Positions 27,401-35,000 of a stretch of DNA of 64,000 nucleotides are shown one piece after another. The position numbers and the translations under genes are program-made. A model generated the notes under the pieces. That model was not told the origin of the DNA, did no database searches, and was given only the letters and a program-made list of their open reading frames with translations. Source of the DNA: Rhizobium sp. BT04. GTDB lineage: Bacteria; Pseudomonadota; Alphaproteobacteria; Rhizobiales; Rhizobiaceae. The stretch lies in contig NZ_CP125653.1 of the NCBI RefSeq assembly GCF_030053135.1, forward strand, positions 186,001 to 250,000, in the 5' to 3' direction. Numbering within the stretch: the stretch's first letter is position 1; the number at the start of each line of letters is the position of its first letter.

Positions 27401-27728
27401 GGTCACAGTAGCGCTGCCGCATGCGTCGCCGCGCCAGCGCAATACCTATTTCAGCAGCAGCGATGCCGCTTTCCATGACCGCTATCAGGCGGCGGCCGAA
27501 TGGGAGCGCGTCAAGGCGGGAGAGATCGCCGTCGACGGCGGATGGCGCATCTATTCGAGCGGCCCCGGGCTCTACACCAGGAGTTTCGTCGAAAATATCC
27601 TGGGCTTCAAACGGCGCTTCGGCCGGCGCAGACGCAAACCGCTTCTGCCGGAAGTTCACGCTTCCGTCGATCTGCAGACGGATCACGCCGCCTGGCGGCG
27701 GCTGATGACGCCGAAAGCCGACGCGTAA
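24441..27728 (+). CDS. GH94-type glycoside phosphorylase, possibly 1,2-beta-oligoglucan phosphorylase
   Basis: The 1095-residue protein has an N-terminal beta-rich region and an (alpha/alpha)6 catalytic domain with the GH94 acid motif 'EGDWNDS' (Asp789/Asp792). The length matches 1,2-beta-oligoglucan phosphorylases (about 1100) better than cellobiose phosphorylase (about 810). In rhizobia a natural substrate would be beta-1,2-glucan from cyclic glucan turnover. ATG at 24441 is preferred to a TTG at 24417, which has no ribosome site. The 3' end nearly meets the convergent FadR-type gene. Confidence 0.75.
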   Translation: MAPDLTRSFQMPRREDLGLLTISNASGLSISALPNGTLFAIEYADDKGSVQINQIQGSPLTGGIGRLYLRAGGAAPEVVEIVGPYADGSFGHDATSFSWSGKTDDIGYTVRLELHPSETAWFWRVSLRHLKKGTLPADLVLIQDVGLGDRGFLMNSEAYASQYVDHHIADHETSGPVVMNRQNLKQSGARNPWLVQGCLEGAAAYATDAIQLVQASDRLDDLLVGPFGTSLPSKRRQQETACPAIQSKSLSVPASGATTTFFAVFAADHPEASGDADLARLDGLVAPESAAADLAEVTPVRSLLQDATLLKAEALDKRAIGQLYPQRSLEERVDGKLLSFFVSDGVLNRHVVLRDKEPRVARRHGAIVRSGQNMLLDDATLAATCWMQGIFAAQLTIGNTSFHKLFSVSRDPYNLTRASGLRIMADVGAGWQLLAVPSAFEMGLSDCRWIYRLPERTIIVSAVASGEDAAMQWTVSVEGKPCRFLVFGHVVLGEREYDAGGQIEFDTARKRISFRPDPAWLWGERYPDAGYWLVSSTPDAIDAIGGDELLYGDGVTRNGAFVALRSRPTQALSFAVVGSMADAAEAERLAQRYEAGVTDEAMLAPASKFWRNAIRGMTIDNPSPDLAAQTTLLPWLAHDAIVHLSVPHGLEQYTGAAWGTRDACQGPIEFLLAYEHDHEAKEVLKTVFSEQYLAKGDWPQWFMLEPYANIRAGDSHGDIIVWPLKALCDYIEATGDLAILDEKVSWRDEKTMQRAPEPDTIAIHVEKLLDTVREAFIPGTHLIRYGEGDWNDSLQPADPHLRDWMVSSWTVALLYEQIVRYSAILRRLGHGNKAKGLRKIATAMRRDFNRHLVRDGMVAGYGIFDPAHDGVELLLHPSDRRTGLSFSLISMTQAMLGGLFTPEQRRDHMKLIEEHLLFPDGVRLMEKPATYAGGPETLFRRAESSSFFGREIGLMYVHAHLRYCETLALDAEAEELWKAISVVNPISVTVALPHASPRQRNTYFSSSDAAFHDRYQAAAEWERVKAGEIAVDGGWRIYSSGPGLYTRSFVENILGFKRRFGRRRRKPLLPEVHASVDLQTDHAAWRRLMTPKADA

Positions 27729-27732
27729 CAGT

Positions 27733-28479
27733 TCACGACGCGCTATTGGCGTCGCGCAGTTCCTCGAAGCGGGCGGCACTCTTCGACAGGTGGGTTCGGA
27801 TGGCGCGGCGGGCGGCGGCTTCTTCGCCGTCGCGGATCGCCGTGAATATGGCATGGTGCTCGCGGCGCATGCGCGCTGCATGCCGCTTGCGCTCGGTCGC
27901 CGTCATCTTGTCCAGCCGTGCCCATTGCCGCGGCACCATGATGTCGCCGAACGTATCGAAAAGGCGACCGTAATAGGAATTCTGCGTCGCGACCAGAATG
28001 GACCTGTGGAAGGCGTAATCCTCCTGCGCCCCGTACCCGCCCTCTTCCAGCGCCTTGTCGAGGGCATCGAGGCGATCCTGCATGCGGGCGATGTCCTCCG
28101 GCGTGCGCCGCAGCGCGGCAAGGCCGGCGGCTTCATATTCGACCCCCATGCGCAGCTCCAGCACGCGCAGCACCTCGTCGATCGACTGCAGATCGTTGGG
28201 AATGATCGAGAAGGATCGCGGGTTGGGATCGTTCGAGACGAAAGCCCCGAGGCCCTGGCGGGTGGTGATCAGCCCCTTGGCGCGCAGCGTGGCAAGCGCC
28301 TCGCGCACGATTGTCCGGCTGACGCCGGTCGCCCTCATGATCGTCTGTTCGGTCGGCAGGCGCTGGCCGGGCTTCAGGTCGCCGGATTCGATCCGCGCCA
28401 TCAACGTATCGGCGAGGCCGCTGCGCAGGTTCGGCGGCTGCCGAACGGTGTTGAAGACCGCGTTGTCCCTATCCGTCAT
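27733..28479 (-). CDS. FadR-type GntR family transcriptional regulator
   Basis: The 248-residue protein has an N-terminal GntR winged helix (about 15-85, with 'RLPTEQTIMRATGVSRTIVREALATLRAKGLI') and an FCD domain (about 100-230) with Asp/His ligands as in 'QEDYAFHRSI'. FadR/UxuR relatives commonly repress uronate catabolic genes, and it lies 183 bases downstream of kduD on the same strand. A TTGT-N3-ACAA site upstream of kduI is a plausible target. Confidence 0.87.
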   Translation of the reverse strand: MTDRDNAVFNTVRQPPNLRSGLADTLMARIESGDLKPGQRLPTEQTIMRATGVSRTIVREALATLRAKGLITTRQGLGAFVSNDPNPRSFSIIPNDLQSIDEVLRVLELRMGVEYEAAGLAALRRTPEDIARMQDRLDALDKALEEGGYGAQEDYAFHRSILVATQNSYYGRLFDTFGDIMVPRQWARLDKMTATERKRHAARMRREHHAIFTAIRDGEEAAARRAIRTHLSKSAARFEELRDANSAS

Positions 28480-28662
28480 CCCTATCGAATCCTGCCTGTC
28501 GATGCGGCTGCGCCGGCCTCATGTCCTTTTGCTAACGTATGCCGGCAGGAAAGGCAAAACCGACGTCGGTCACGGCAGCTCTATGCCTGCAAGGCGGCGC
28601 GCCTTTTCAGACGCGCGGCGCTGCCGCAATTTGAATGATGCAGTCGTCGTTCAGTGGACGGA

Positions 28663-29427
28663 TCACCGCGCCAGCCAACCGCCGTCGACCGGCAGCACCG
28701 TTCCGTGCACGTAGTCGGATGCCGACGATGCCAGGAATACGGCAGCGCCGCCGAGTTCGGCTGGTGTTCCCCAGCGCGCGGCCGGAATGCGGGCAAGGAT
28801 GGCGGCGTTGCGGTCGGCATCCTCGCGCAGCGCCGTGGTATTGTTGGTCACGAAGTAGCCCGGCGCGATGGCGTTGACGTTGACGCCCTTGCCGGCCCAT
28901 TCGCAGGCCAGCAGCTTGGTCAGTCCGGCAAGGCCGCTTTTCGAGGCGGTGTAGGACGGGATGCGGATGCCGCCCTGGAAGGAGAGCAGCGAGGCGATGT
29001 TGATGATCTTGCCCCTGCCCTTTTCGACCATATGGCGTCCGGCCGCCTGCGACAGGAAAAAGGCGGTCTTCAGATTGACGTCGATCACCGCGTCCCAGTC
29101 TTCCTCGGTGAAGTCGAGCGCATCGGCGCGGCGTATGATGCCGGCATTGTTGACGAGGATGTCGAGGCCGCCGAAAGTCTCTATGGTCTCGGTGACGATC
29201 CCTTTGACCGGTTCGATGGTGGAAAGATCAGCCTTGACGACATGGAAGCGGCTGCCCGCTTCCTTCACCAGCGCCTCGGTTTCGTCCATCGAGGAGCGCC
29301 CGACGGCGACGATCGACGCACCAGCCTCAGCCAGGGCTGCCGCGATGGCTTGGCCGATACCGGTATTGGCGCCGGTGACGACGGCAACCCGGCCCGAAAC
29401 GTCGAAGGGATTGGCCACGGTGCTCAC
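28663..29427 (-). CDS. kduD: 2-dehydro-3-deoxy-D-gluconate 5-dehydrogenase
   Basis: The 254-residue SDR has 'GANTGIGQAIA', 'NNAGIIRRADALDF', and 'YTASKSGLAGLTK', ending 'LPVDGGWLAR', which matches KduD closely. It reduces 2,5-diketo-3-deoxygluconate to 2-keto-3-deoxygluconate, the last step of unsaturated galacturonate/uronate breakdown from pectin. A GTG start overlaps the kduI stop by four bases. Confidence 0.9.
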   Translation of the reverse strand: MSTVANPFDVSGRVAVVTGANTGIGQAIAAALAEAGASIVAVGRSSMDETEALVKEAGSRFHVVKADLSTIEPVKGIVTETIETFGGLDILVNNAGIIRRADALDFTEEDWDAVIDVNLKTAFFLSQAAGRHMVEKGRGKIINIASLLSFQGGIRIPSYTASKSGLAGLTKLLACEWAGKGVNVNAIAPGYFVTNNTTALREDADRNAAILARIPAARWGTPAELGGAAVFLASSASDYVHGTVLPVDGGWLAR

Positions 29428-30260
29428 CTCAGATCCGCAATGGCGATATGATCCATGTCGGTGAAGCTCTTGTTGTCGCCCGCCATCGCCCAGATGAAGC
29501 TGTAGTTCTTGGTGCCGGCGCCGGAATGGATCGACCAGGGCGGCGAAATGACCGCCTGCTCGTTGGCGACAAGCATATGCCGGGTCTGCTGCGGCTCGCC
29601 CATGAAGTGGAAGACGCGTTGCTCGGCTTCGAGATCGAAATAGAGATAGGCTTCCATGCGGCGGTCATGCGTATGGGCCGGCATGGTGTTCCAGACGCTG
29701 CCCGCCTCGATCATGGTGAAGCCGAGCGTGAGCTGGCAGGACTGGCAGACATCAGGATGGATGAACTGGTAGATCGACCGCTTGTTGGCCGTCGCGGCTT
29801 CGCCCGGCGTCAGGTGGCGGGCCTTTTCGCGGGTCAGCAGCACAGTCGGGTGCGTCTGATGCGCCGGCGTCGAGACCAGATAGAACTTTGCCGGATTGGC
29901 GGCATCCGCGCTCTCGAACCGGATGTCCTTGGCGCCCTTGCCGGCATAGAGGCAATCATATTTGGCAAGATCGTAATTCGTGCCGTCGACGATGATGCGG
30001 CCGGCGCCGCCGATGTTCAGCGCGCCGAGTTCACGCTCGGCAAGAAAGGTTTCCTGTCCGATCGCCGTCGGCGCCGTCAGCGTCAGCCCGGAGCTCAGCG
30101 GTGTGGCGCCGCCGATGACCATGCGGTCGTAGTGGGAATAGGTGAGGCGGATCTCGCCGCTCTCGAAGATGGTATCGACCAGAAAGTGACGCCGCAGCGT
30201 TTCGGTGTCGAAATTGCGCACAGCCTCGGGATGGGAGGCATGTCTCACGTCGATCTGCAT
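29424..30260 (-). CDS. kduI: 5-dehydro-4-deoxy-D-glucuronate isomerase
   Basis: The 278-residue cupin-type isomerase has the metal site 'PAHTHDRRMEAYLYFD' and the later His of 'SIHSGAGTKNYSFIW', as in KduI. It converts 5-keto-4-deoxyuronate to 2,5-diketo-3-deoxygluconate for KduD. It is the first gene of the kduI-kduD operon; its upstream region holds a candidate GntR site and a RIME-like repeat. Confidence 0.93.
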   Translation of the reverse strand: MQIDVRHASHPEAVRNFDTETLRRHFLVDTIFESGEIRLTYSHYDRMVIGGATPLSSGLTLTAPTAIGQETFLAERELGALNIGGAGRIIVDGTNYDLAKYDCLYAGKGAKDIRFESADAANPAKFYLVSTPAHQTHPTVLLTREKARHLTPGEAATANKRSIYQFIHPDVCQSCQLTLGFTMIEAGSVWNTMPAHTHDRRMEAYLYFDLEAEQRVFHFMGEPQQTRHMLVANEQAVISPPWSIHSGAGTKNYSFIWAMAGDNKSFTDMDHIAIADLR

Positions 30261-30365
30261 GTCGAATTTCCTCAGTTTTCGTTGTCGTCAAGCGTTGCTG
30301 CTGTCGCGAAACAGGCTCGGCTCGACCGTCCGCTCCGCTCGGCAATGAACCATACGGTTACATAG

Positions 30366-30376
30366 TTGTACGACAA
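30366..30376. promoter_or_regulatory. Candidate GntR/FadR operator upstream of kduI
   Basis: TTGT ACG ACAA is an inverted repeat 106 bases before the kduI start. FadR-subfamily regulators recognise short palindromes of this type (TNGTNNNACNA). The nearby GntR gene makes autoregulation of the uronate genes likely, but binding is not shown. Confidence 0.5.
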
Positions 30377-30520
30377 GTTCGAAGTCAATATGTTTCTGCC
30401 GGCACGCTTGCGGCAGGAAGCGACCCCCGAAAATCGGGAGCAAAATCAAAGATAAGCGGGAAAACCCTCATCTCCAAGCGATGGATCGCAGGCGGTCATT
30501 CTCAGCCTGATAGAAATTTC

Positions 30521-30629
30521 TAGAGCATGTCGCGCAAAAGTATGCAGTGGTTTTGCGCTGAAGACATGCGGCAAACCAAAGACTTAAAGCGTGGCAAGCG
30601 AATCTGAAAGATCGCGACACGCTTTAGTA
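30521..30629. repeat. RIME1-like rhizobial intergenic mosaic element
   Basis: About 108 bases containing two imperfect palindromes: the first pairs GCATGTC/GACATGC and GCGCAAAA/TTTTGCGC, the second pairs AAAGCGTG with CACGCTTT around 'GAATCTGAAAGATCGCGA'. The size, two-palindrome layout and wording match the RIME1 element described from Rhizobium. It sits between the kdu promoter and the small RNA terminator. Confidence 0.65.
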
Positions 30630-30960
30630 CCCAAAACGAAAAAGCCTGCCGCGGGAGGAGGTGCGGCAGGCTTTCGAAAAAAACCGAACGACAGCTGGGA
30701 GGAGGAGTGCTGCCGTTCCACAGGCGACCCTGGGAGGAGGATGGGGCGCCTGTATATCGAAGGGATGCGGGAGGAGGTGCATCGCTTCAATGGAAATAAT
30801 CATACTTATTTCCTGCTCAGTTAGTAGGCATTTCTTTGCAGGGCAGCTATGCGTTATGCGAAAAGCGGGCGGCTCGTCGTCCGGCCGGAAAGCACAAAAA
30901 GCAAAGCGCCCGCTCGGGAGGAAGCAGGCGCTGGGCAAGTCTCGAAAAATGTGGTCTGCG
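30630..30960 (-). ncRNA. CcsR/cuckoo-type small RNA array with CCUCCUCCC loops
   Basis: Read on the minus strand, this stretch forms five hairpins. Four have an identical CCUCCUCCC loop (plus-strand positions 30653-30661, 30697-30705, 30732-30740, 30769-30777) and one at 30905-30932 has CCUCCC in its loop. Stems are 10-12 base pairs. The second hairpin and the one at 30905-30932 pair fully only on the minus strand, through G-U wobbles. The array directly follows a DUF1127 gene, the arrangement of the Rhodobacter CcaF1-CcsR1-4 locus, where processed RNAs act in stress responses. The CCUCCUCCC loops can pair with GGAGG sites. Exact ends are estimated. Confidence 0.8.
30633..30674 (-). terminator. 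Intrinsic terminator formed by the last CCUCCUCCC hairpin
   Basis: Twelve-base perfect arms (30641-30652 with 30663-30674) enclose the CCUCCUCCC loop and on the minus strand run straight into TTTTTCGTTTT. The last small-RNA hairpin therefore doubles as a rho-independent terminator. Confidence 0.85.
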
Positions 30961-30965
30961 GTCCG

Positions 30966-31112
30966 TTAGCGGCCGATGGCTGCGCGCGCAACGTTGCGGA
31001 TGTCGCCGCGGCCGATGCCGAGGTCGTCCAGTTCGCGTGCGGACATACGGCCCAGTTCAGCGACCGTCTGACGGTACTTGCGCCAATTGTTGAAAGAGCG
31101 TGCGACGTTCAT
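30966..31112 (-). CDS. DUF1127 small protein (CcaF1-like)
   Basis: This 48-codon gene starts MNVARSFNNWRKYRQTVAEL and continues 'MSARELDDLGIGRGDI' to a TAA at 30966-30968. It has the YjiS/DUF1127 pattern: a basic, aromatic N-terminus and the 'L.DIG..R.DI' core. AAGGGGA precedes the ATG. In Rhodobacter the DUF1127 protein CcaF1 binds RNA and affects processing of the CcsR RNAs that follow it; a similar role is inferred here because the hairpin array begins 34 bases downstream. Confidence 0.88.
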   Translation of the reverse strand: MNVARSFNNWRKYRQTVAELGRMSARELDDLGIGRGDIRNVARAAIGR

Positions 31113-31184
31113 GATGATCCCCTTTCCGTGGGCTTTCGAAGCCTAGCTGCCAGTCCTTGGCGCTTCGTTCGCTTCGATGCGCTG

Positions 31185-31193
31185 TATATAATA
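31185..31193 (-). promoter_or_regulatory. Candidate -10 region for the DUF1127/small RNA transcript
   Basis: On the minus strand TATTATATA lies 73 bases before the DUF1127 start, with TTGGCG and TGCAAC further upstream as possible -35 elements. In Rhodobacter this locus uses RpoH-type sigma factors; I cannot assign the sigma factor from this sequence. Confidence 0.35.
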
Positions 31194-31278
31194 CGGGACT
31201 CTTTGGAGTTGCAGCGCCAATGCATCACTGCACCTATGCGGCGCTTGCATGGGTCGTTGTCTCCGAACCGCTTCGCGG

Positions 31279-32259
31279 TCAGAGCTTGAAGCGATCGAAG
31301 GCCGTCAGCCGCACCGTCGGCGGATCCGCTTCTCTCCATCTGTAGATTTCAGCGCGCAGATAGGAAAGCTCGTCGCCGAGCTCGTCTTCGCCGACTTCGA
31401 TCCACCAGGACTTCAACCGGCCGTCGCTTCCATCCGACCAGCGATAGCCCCTCGCCTTCAGATGGTCTTTCATTTCGAACGGGCTGTGTTCGGCAAAGAT
31501 GCGGATGCGCGAGCGCTGGCTGGCGCGGTAGAGCTCGGCAAACGGACTTTCCCCCTCGCTCTGCGCCCGATCGAGGATTTCCAGCAGCGCGTGGCAGTCG
31601 TCCACCGCACGATGGCCGTCATGGAAATACCCGGCCTGGCCGACGAGATAACCGAGCTTGGTGCCCTCGAAGCCGCGGGCGCTCCAGTCGATCTCCGAAA
31701 CCGAACATGCCCAGGCCTTGCCGGCGAAAATCGTCGAGAAGGCCTCGCAGAACGGCCGGTCGAAACCGGCATTGTGGGCGATGATCAGATCCGCCGGCTC
31801 GATCAGAGACCGCAGCGCCGGGATATCGATGACCTGTCCTTCGACCATCGCATCGGTAATCCCCGTCAGTCGGGTGATCTCCGGCGGGATCGGCCGGGAC
31901 GGCTGTTGCAGGCCGCCATAAATGCCAACGATATCGCCGATCGCGCCGTCATCATTGAAGGTGAAGGCGACGGCGCCGATTTCGATGATCTCGTCGCTGC
32001 GATGGTTGAGACCTGTCGTCTCGGTGTCGAGAATGATACCGAGCCGCGAAAACTCCGGCCGTCTGACCGAGGCAATCGGCCGGGCGATCAATTTTCTGAG
32101 GATGCGATAATTGCCGCTCTCTTCGAGCGTCCGCGCCATGTCTTCATCGGAATGGACGACCGGCTGCGGCAGCGGCCGGCGCGATGGACCGCGCGCCTTG
32201 GCGATCGCCGGCGATGCCTTGGCAAACATGTCGAGTTGCGAATCTCTGTGCACGCTCAT
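31279..32259 (-). CDS. DEDDh 3'-5' exonuclease (DnaQ-like)
   Basis: The 326-residue protein has an exonuclease domain (about 70-240) with Exo I 'ILDTETTGLNHRSDEIIEIGAV', Exo II 'LIIAHNAGFDRPF' and Exo III 'HRAVDDCHALLEIL'. The C-terminal third includes 'FEMKDHLKARGYRWSDGSDGRLKSWW', which resembles a small substrate-binding extension found in rhizobial homologues. It is too long for a bare DNA polymerase III epsilon subunit and probably acts in DNA repair or RNA trimming. Confidence 0.87.
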   Translation of the reverse strand: MSVHRDSQLDMFAKASPAIAKARGPSRRPLPQPVVHSDEDMARTLEESGNYRILRKLIARPIASVRRPEFSRLGIILDTETTGLNHRSDEIIEIGAVAFTFNDDGAIGDIVGIYGGLQQPSRPIPPEITRLTGITDAMVEGQVIDIPALRSLIEPADLIIAHNAGFDRPFCEAFSTIFAGKAWACSVSEIDWSARGFEGTKLGYLVGQAGYFHDGHRAVDDCHALLEILDRAQSEGESPFAELYRASQRSRIRIFAEHSPFEMKDHLKARGYRWSDGSDGRLKSWWIEVGEDELGDELSYLRAEIYRWREADPPTVRLTAFDRFKL

Positions 32260-32372
32260 CGGACCTGTATGTCACGGAGAGGCGGTTTAATCCATCGCAG
32301 GCGGGGTGCTATCCCCTTGCGTTTCGTGGACATGGAAGCTTAGCTGAGGGGTGAGCGATCGAAGGAGGCTGC

Positions 32373-33638
32373 ATGCCTGGTGACAATGGCAAGGGTGCCG
32401 AGGAGGATGTCGTCATTATCGGCGCCGGCGCCGCCGGCATTGCCGCCGCCCGTCGCCTGCAAGCAACCCGCCCGGATCTTTCCATCCTGCTGCTGGAGGC
32501 CGGCGATCGTCTCGGCGGCCGTGCCTGGACGGTCGGGCTGCCCGCATCCGACATCGGGCTCGATCTCGGCTGCGGCTGGCTGCATGGGGCGCGGACCAAT
32601 GCCTGGACCGCGATTGCCGGCGAGGTCGGGCTGACGGTCGATCGCACCCCTGCGCCCTGGAACGGCGGGCGCCAGCTTCAGCGGGATGGCGTCGACCGCC
32701 ATGCCGCGCAAGAGGCGATCGGCACCTATTTCGAACGCCTCGAGAGCCATCAAGGCAACGACACCGATCTGGCGGCGATGCTCGAACCCGGCAATCCCTG
32801 GAATGGCCAGATCCGGGCGATCGGCACCTATATCACCGGCGCCGAACTGGAACGCTCGTCGGTCATCGATTACAACAGATACGATCCCGGCCCCGGTCCC
32901 GACTGGCGGGTGCGCGAGGGCTATGGGAGGCTGGTCTCGCTTTACGGCAAGCCGGTTCCGGCAAAGCTCGGCACCGAGGTCACGCGCATCGACCATCGTC
33001 ATGCCGGCCGGATCGGCATCGAGACCAACCAGGGTGGGCTCAGCGCCCGCGCGGTGCTGCTGACCGTTTCGACGAATGTGCTCGCCGCCGGCAAGATCGC
33101 CTTCGATCCGCCATTGCCTGACAAGATCGAGGCGGCAACCCGCTTGCCCCTAGGGCTCGCCAATAAGCTTTTCCTGAGGCTTGCAAATCAGGAGGCGCTG
33201 CCGGCCGATACCCATATGCTCGGCTCCCTCAGCCGCGGCGCGACCGGCACCTATCAACTCCGGCCGTTCGGCGCTCCCGTCGTCGAGGCTTATTTTGCCG
33301 GCGACCTCGCGCATGATCTGGAGCGGCAAGGCAGGGAGGCTGCCTTTTCCTTCGCCGCTGATGAGCTGGCGGCACAATTCGGCGCTGACATTCGCAGGGA
33401 ATTGTCGGTGGCTCATATGTCGGCCTGGGCTGCCGCGCCCCATATCGGCGGCTCCTATTCCTATGCCGAGCCCGGCGCTTCTGATCTGCGCGGCCTTCTC
33501 GCCGCGCCGCATGACGAACGGATTTTCTTTGCCGGCGAAGCCTGTTCGCGTTCGCGTTATTCGACGGCGCACGGCGCCTATGAGACCGGCGTTGCCGCCG
33601 CCGATCTGATCGCCGGCTCGTTGCCGCAAAATCCATAA
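32373..33638 (+). CDS. Flavin monoamine oxidase family FAD-dependent oxidoreductase
   Basis: The 421-residue protein has the FAD motif 'IIGAGAAGIAAARRL' with the following 'LEAGDRLGGRAWT', and the C-terminal FAD motif 'RIFFAGEACSRSRYSTAHGAYETGVAAADLI'. This is the amine oxidase fold; substrates of the family include mono- and polyamines and amino acids. AAGGAGG precedes the ATG. It lies alone between the divergent exonuclease gene and an aldo/keto reductase gene. Confidence 0.87.
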   Translation: MPGDNGKGAEEDVVIIGAGAAGIAAARRLQATRPDLSILLLEAGDRLGGRAWTVGLPASDIGLDLGCGWLHGARTNAWTAIAGEVGLTVDRTPAPWNGGRQLQRDGVDRHAAQEAIGTYFERLESHQGNDTDLAAMLEPGNPWNGQIRAIGTYITGAELERSSVIDYNRYDPGPGPDWRVREGYGRLVSLYGKPVPAKLGTEVTRIDHRHAGRIGIETNQGGLSARAVLLTVSTNVLAAGKIAFDPPLPDKIEAATRLPLGLANKLFLRLANQEALPADTHMLGSLSRGATGTYQLRPFGAPVVEAYFAGDLAHDLERQGREAAFSFAADELAAQFGADIRRELSVAHMSAWAAAPHIGGSYSYAEPGASDLRGLLAAPHDERIFFAGEACSRSRYSTAHGAYETGVAAADLIAGSLPQNP

Positions 33639-33659
33639 CGTCGCCGGCGGCGACGGCGG

Positions 33660-33679
33660 GTGGGAATATTTTTTCCCAC
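33660..33679. promoter_or_regulatory. Inverted repeat GTGGGAA-N6-TTCCCAC
   Basis: Seven-base perfect arms enclose TATTTT, 22 bases after the amine oxidase stop. It may terminate that gene or be an operator for the aldo/keto reductase gene 180 bases downstream. The T-run lies within the loop, not after the stem, which weakens the terminator reading. Confidence 0.35.
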
Positions 33680-33860
33680 TTGTGGCACGGGCGGGATTGG
33701 TTATGCTGCCCTCGCCCCTGCGCAGAGAGCCAGGGCGCCATACGTCATCCCGGCGGCAAGCGGCCGCCTCAAGCTCGATATTGTCATTGATTGCAGGAGC
33801 CCCGGCTTCTACCCCGACCGTTTGCGTGTCGGCTGCGGGTATCCGCATGAGGAGGAAGAA

Positions 33861-34892
33861 ATGGACTATCGCAAGCTCGGTCCCAGCGGGACCGTCGTCA
33901 CCGCCTATTGCCTGGGCACCATGACTTTCGGCGCGGAGGCTGACGAGGCCGCCTCGCACAAACTGCTCGACGATTACTTCGCCTGGGGCGGCAATTTCAT
34001 CGATACCGCCGATGTCTACAGCGCCGGCAAATCGGAAGAGATCATCGGACGCTGGCTGAAGGCGCGCCCGACCGAGGCCCGCCAGGCGATCGTCGCCACC
34101 AAGGGGCGGTTTCCGATGGGCAACGGACCCAACGATATCGGCCTGTCGCGCCGGCATCTCGGCCAGGCGCTCGACGATTCGCTCCGCCGCCTCGGCCTCG
34201 AGCAGATCGACCTCTACCAGATGCATGCCTGGGACGCGCTGACGCCGATCGAGGAAACGCTGCGCTTTCTCGACGATGCGGTTTCGTCAGGCAAGATCGG
34301 CTATTACGGCTTCTCCAACTATGTCGGCTGGCACATCGCCAAGGCCTCGGAGATCGCCAAGGCGCGGGGTTATACACGTCCGGTGACATTGCAGCCGCAA
34401 TATAACCTGCTGATGCGTGACATCGAACTCGAAATCGTTGCGGCCTGCCAGGATGCCGGCATGGGCCTGCTGCCGTGGTCGCCGCTCGGCGGCGGCTGGC
34501 TGACCGGCAAATACAAGCGCGATGAGATGCCGACCGGCGCCACCCGCCTCGGCGAGAACCCCAATCGCGGCGGCGAATCCTACGCGCCGCGCAATGCGCA
34601 GGAGCGAACCTGGGCGATCATCGGCACTGTCGAGGAAATCGCCAGGGCGCATGGCGTCAGCATGGCGCAGGTGGCGCTCGCCTGGACGGCGGCCCGGCCG
34701 GCGATCACCTCGGTCATCCTCGGCGCCCGCACGCCCGAACAGCTCGCCGACAATCTCGGCGCCATGAAGGTCGAGCTCTCCGAGGAGGACATGGCGAGGC
34801 TCAACGAGGTGAGCGCTCCCCAGCCTTTGGACTATCCCTATGGCAAGGGCGGCATCAACCAGCGCCACCGCAAGATCGAAGGCGGCCGCTGA
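33861..34892 (+). CDS. Aldo/keto reductase
   Basis: The 343-residue TIM-barrel reductase has the catalytic tetrad context 'FIDTADVYSAGKSEEIIG' (Asp and Tyr), 'VATKGRF' (Lys) and 'DLYQMHAWD' (His), and the NADPH-binding 'SVILGARTPEQLADNL'. ATG at 33861 follows GAGGAGGAAG; the longer open frame upstream has no homology. Substrate is unknown. It ends at a strong bidirectional terminator. Confidence 0.9.
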   Translation: MDYRKLGPSGTVVTAYCLGTMTFGAEADEAASHKLLDDYFAWGGNFIDTADVYSAGKSEEIIGRWLKARPTEARQAIVATKGRFPMGNGPNDIGLSRRHLGQALDDSLRRLGLEQIDLYQMHAWDALTPIEETLRFLDDAVSSGKIGYYGFSNYVGWHIAKASEIAKARGYTRPVTLQPQYNLLMRDIELEIVAACQDAGMGLLPWSPLGGGWLTGKYKRDEMPTGATRLGENPNRGGESYAPRNAQERTWAIIGTVEEIARAHGVSMAQVALAWTAARPAITSVILGARTPEQLADNLGAMKVELSEEDMARLNEVSAPQPLDYPYGKGGINQRHRKIEGGR

Positions 34893-34944
34893 GCTTCCGT
34901 CTATAACCGGATGAGACATCTCGCCCGGTCTGCAACCACCAATG

Positions 34945-34975
34945 AAAAAGCCGCCATGTTTCCATGGCGGCTTTT
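34945..34975. terminator. Bidirectional intrinsic terminator
   Basis: AAAAAGCCGCCATG-TTTC-CATGGCGGCTTTT forms a GC-rich stem flanked by A and T runs on both sides, between the convergent aldo/keto reductase and APC permease genes. It should work for both strands. Confidence 0.9.
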
Positions 34976-35000
34976 CGGCCTTTCTGCTTGGGAGGCGATC

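Noticed and set aside
30653-30777. Four regularly spaced GGGAGGAGG copies, looking like a short CRISPR or tandem repeat
   Set aside because: The nine-base copies are too short for CRISPR repeats, spacing is uneven (44, 35, 37), no cas genes are near, and each copy lies in the loop of its own stem. A small RNA hairpin array explains the pattern.
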